Of a stretch of 64,000 bases of DNA, positions 41,201-44,200 are shown one piece after another. The stretch comes from Branchinecta lynchi. Its lineage: Eukaryota > Arthropoda > Branchiopoda > Anostraca > Branchinectidae. Position 1 is the first letter of the stretch; each line of letters starts with the position of its first letter. The stretch is taken from contig JAKZAP010000005.1 in assembly GCA_023053575.1 (NCBI GenBank), forward strand, positions 1,674,001-1,738,000, read 5' to 3'. Both the position numbers and the translations under genes were made by a program. The notes below the pieces were generated by a model. That model was given only the letters and a program-made list of their open reading frames with translations. It was not told the DNA's origin and did not search any database.

Positions 41201-44200
41201 ACACCCCTCTACTTCCCTCTTAGCCCCTGCGCATTGCGAGGAAAAGACCTCAGCAGGGGTTAGCTTCAGGGGGTCTTGTTTCTTGCTTTATATTTATGTT
41301 ATGTAGTCTTACTAGTACGAATAAATGAATGAATGAAAGAATGAATGGTGTATGACCAGCCTCTGCAGTGACGTCACAATGTTGAACAACCAATAGTCTG
41401 TTACCCTCGGGGCTCTACTGGAATGAGCTGTTTGTAGAGGGAACGAATTGTGATGTTCCGCGTAGCTCCTAACCTCTGCTCGTTTGCATCGGGCAGGGCT
41501 TCGAGAATTTACAGAGATCGGGAGACGTAGGTTCTTTGCTTATTTGTTCTTGATCATAGGATTGTCAGTTCCTGGAATGAATGAATAAAGGATTTATGGC
41601 ACACTTCCCAAGGGCGTAAGTGCAGTAGAAAAGGACAAAGAAATATAAAATAATTGCAAAACACTCAAAAAATATTTTCCATAGAGGTTCACTAATTAAG
41701 AATCACATTGATGGGATCGTGTACAGGGAAGTTTCCAGTGGGAGAATACAAATTAGAGGAGAGGGCTTCAAGTGTCAACAATGGGTCGGAAATTAACAAA
41801 CGGCGGATCAGGTAGCGGTTCCGCGTGTGCCGTGGTACGTAGAGAAGAAATCTCAGCTATCTGAAGTATGTCGAGCGTATGCGTCGAAGGTCCTTTCTTC
41901 TGAGTATAGAATGTAATCTAGCAAGGAAGTTAACATACGGTGCACAAGAGGCAGTATATAACTTCCCAAGCCCAGGTCTACTACACCCCAAACTGTTCGG
42001 CACAATTTTCTGCCGATGGCAGGCGTCCTAGGGATTCTCCGGGCAGGATTCGACAAAGGAAACCGTTGGACGTGGCAACTTCGCTGAATGTTATTTATTT
42101 CGGGGCTTCAGGTGTGACAGCAAACTGGGCTTCTTCAGTCTCGGAAAGTGTGGGTGAACTAGTGGCTAAATGTGTATACTTCTTAGACACCACCGTGGAT
42201 GCAGTCGGTCAAGTCTACCCCTGATCTTGTCTACCGCTACCAGGTTCCTAGTGGTCCGTCGCTAGCAGAAGTCCTAGAGCGGGACAGAGCGTCACTTCAA
42301 CAGCTCCATCAGGTATGTGAAAACAAAATAAGATACTAAGCTAACTTTCTCTTGACAAAGGTTTTGTCATTATTCGTGATAACGCAAAAGTTTTGTCCAA
42401 ATTTTTTAGCATTTCTGTTAATTCTGCCTGCCCAGTCCCGCCTTTCTCTTCAATGAATAGGCGTTTTATTTATTTTTGTATTCAGCTGATTATCGCTGGA
42501 ATAAAGAATTGTAGAGTATAAAACCCTCCGAGTCAACCGCGTCGAGCACTTAAAGTTTAACTGAAAAGGGTTGGAATTGGACAATCAACTTACCCATCAC
42601 TAATTCACTTAAACTGGCTTAAAGACCCGCTGAAATTGCGTTACTTGGTGGTTCCGCTATTCACGAATAATCGACTTTCAAATAGTGAAATTTCCGGGTA
42701 GCTCTGTGCGCTTGTACCTGTTTTGTATGGCTTATCACTAAGGTTTACTAATTTTTGTTTGTTCAGGCACTGAGCAGTCTTTACCAAGCTCACCACTTCC
42801 CACTGAAAAGCCGCCTTTGTGTTGAGATTAGAATTTCCCGCATCATAGTAGAATTTACGGTGTGGGGAGGCGGCAGATATTCTGAACGTCATAACTAGAG
42901 CAGATAGTGGGAAATAAAAAAAAATCCCTTAGCAGAATTCAAATTATTCAGTGTATTCAGTTAAATGACACAAAAATAAGTTGGCTTTTAAATTAAACTT
43001 TAACGAGTCAAAGGTTGGGAGGAAGCGTTCGTCGGAGCTCAAATACAACAATGCTTTTCTTTAAAAGACACGTCATATGCTACTTATCATTGTAATTCAT
43101 TATCCCAGTAGTCAATCCATTCTCGTTCCCGAGATTCTACACTTCAGAAGTAGATCCCATCTTCTCTATTGACATTACATGGATTATCACGCTTGCCGCG
43201 ATTGTTCTCTTTCTGTGGCGTAGCAGGCTCCCGATTTTTTTCTCCGAGAAGCTTATTGGTCAGAACAACGGTTATGCAAATTTTGCCACGTTCGTCATTC
43301 AAGGCAACGGAAATCTAAAGAGGCTGAAAACAGCCGAACCATTGTGTAATTTGCTGTTTTAAAGTTATCAACCATCTCAGGACATCTTAGCAGAAATAGT
43401 ATGTAGTGTGAGATGTCGTTTAACTACATAATAGTTGCGTTTTACCATGCCATGGTATCTGATAACACGGTCTAAAGTCGTTTTTGCAGTTATCGCGGTA
43501 TCTGGCCAGTTTTCGTGGTATCCAATATTCAGATACCACGGTCCGACCGTGGCAACTGATCGTGGTAACTGACAAAGTCATCTCACTTTCACCATTTTTG
43601 TCAAATTGGTGGAAAAGAAGTTTGGCACTTAGTGATGTTACTGAATATCAGTTTTCCTTTTGGGATGAGAAAAGCGCAATTTCGGCAATTGTCGTTTTTG
43701 CAGGGCAACCGTATATCAGATACCACTGTAACTCCAGAAGATCCAGTTACCTAGGTAACAGACAGTTTCAAAGATGTTAGTTAGGATTGTGACGGCCTAT
43801 GTTTTCATTCACGTCATTTTCAGCCGGGCATGCTAAACGATCAGCTTGTTGCCCTTTATCGGGAATTTGATGACGAAGAAATACAAACGAGAATGTTGAA
43901 CATCGAAGAGGGCGGGAACACAACCTCATCTTCTTGCCTCTCGGGTGAGGAGCAGTCAGCAACGGTAAGTTTCAGTTTGTGGATACCCCTACAACAACAA
44001 CAACTTCGATTTTGCGCAGATGATAGGTCGGAACACCCGCTACTAAGCAGTACAACTTCCCGGAGAGTAAGAGCGTGTTCCACCCTTCTAACAATAGTGA
44101 CCATTAGTTATGAATTCCGTTCCAACCTCACGAAAGGTGACTACGCTGACCGTTCCAAGCTTCTCGAAATAGTAACTATTTGCTTACCATGCTCGGGAGC

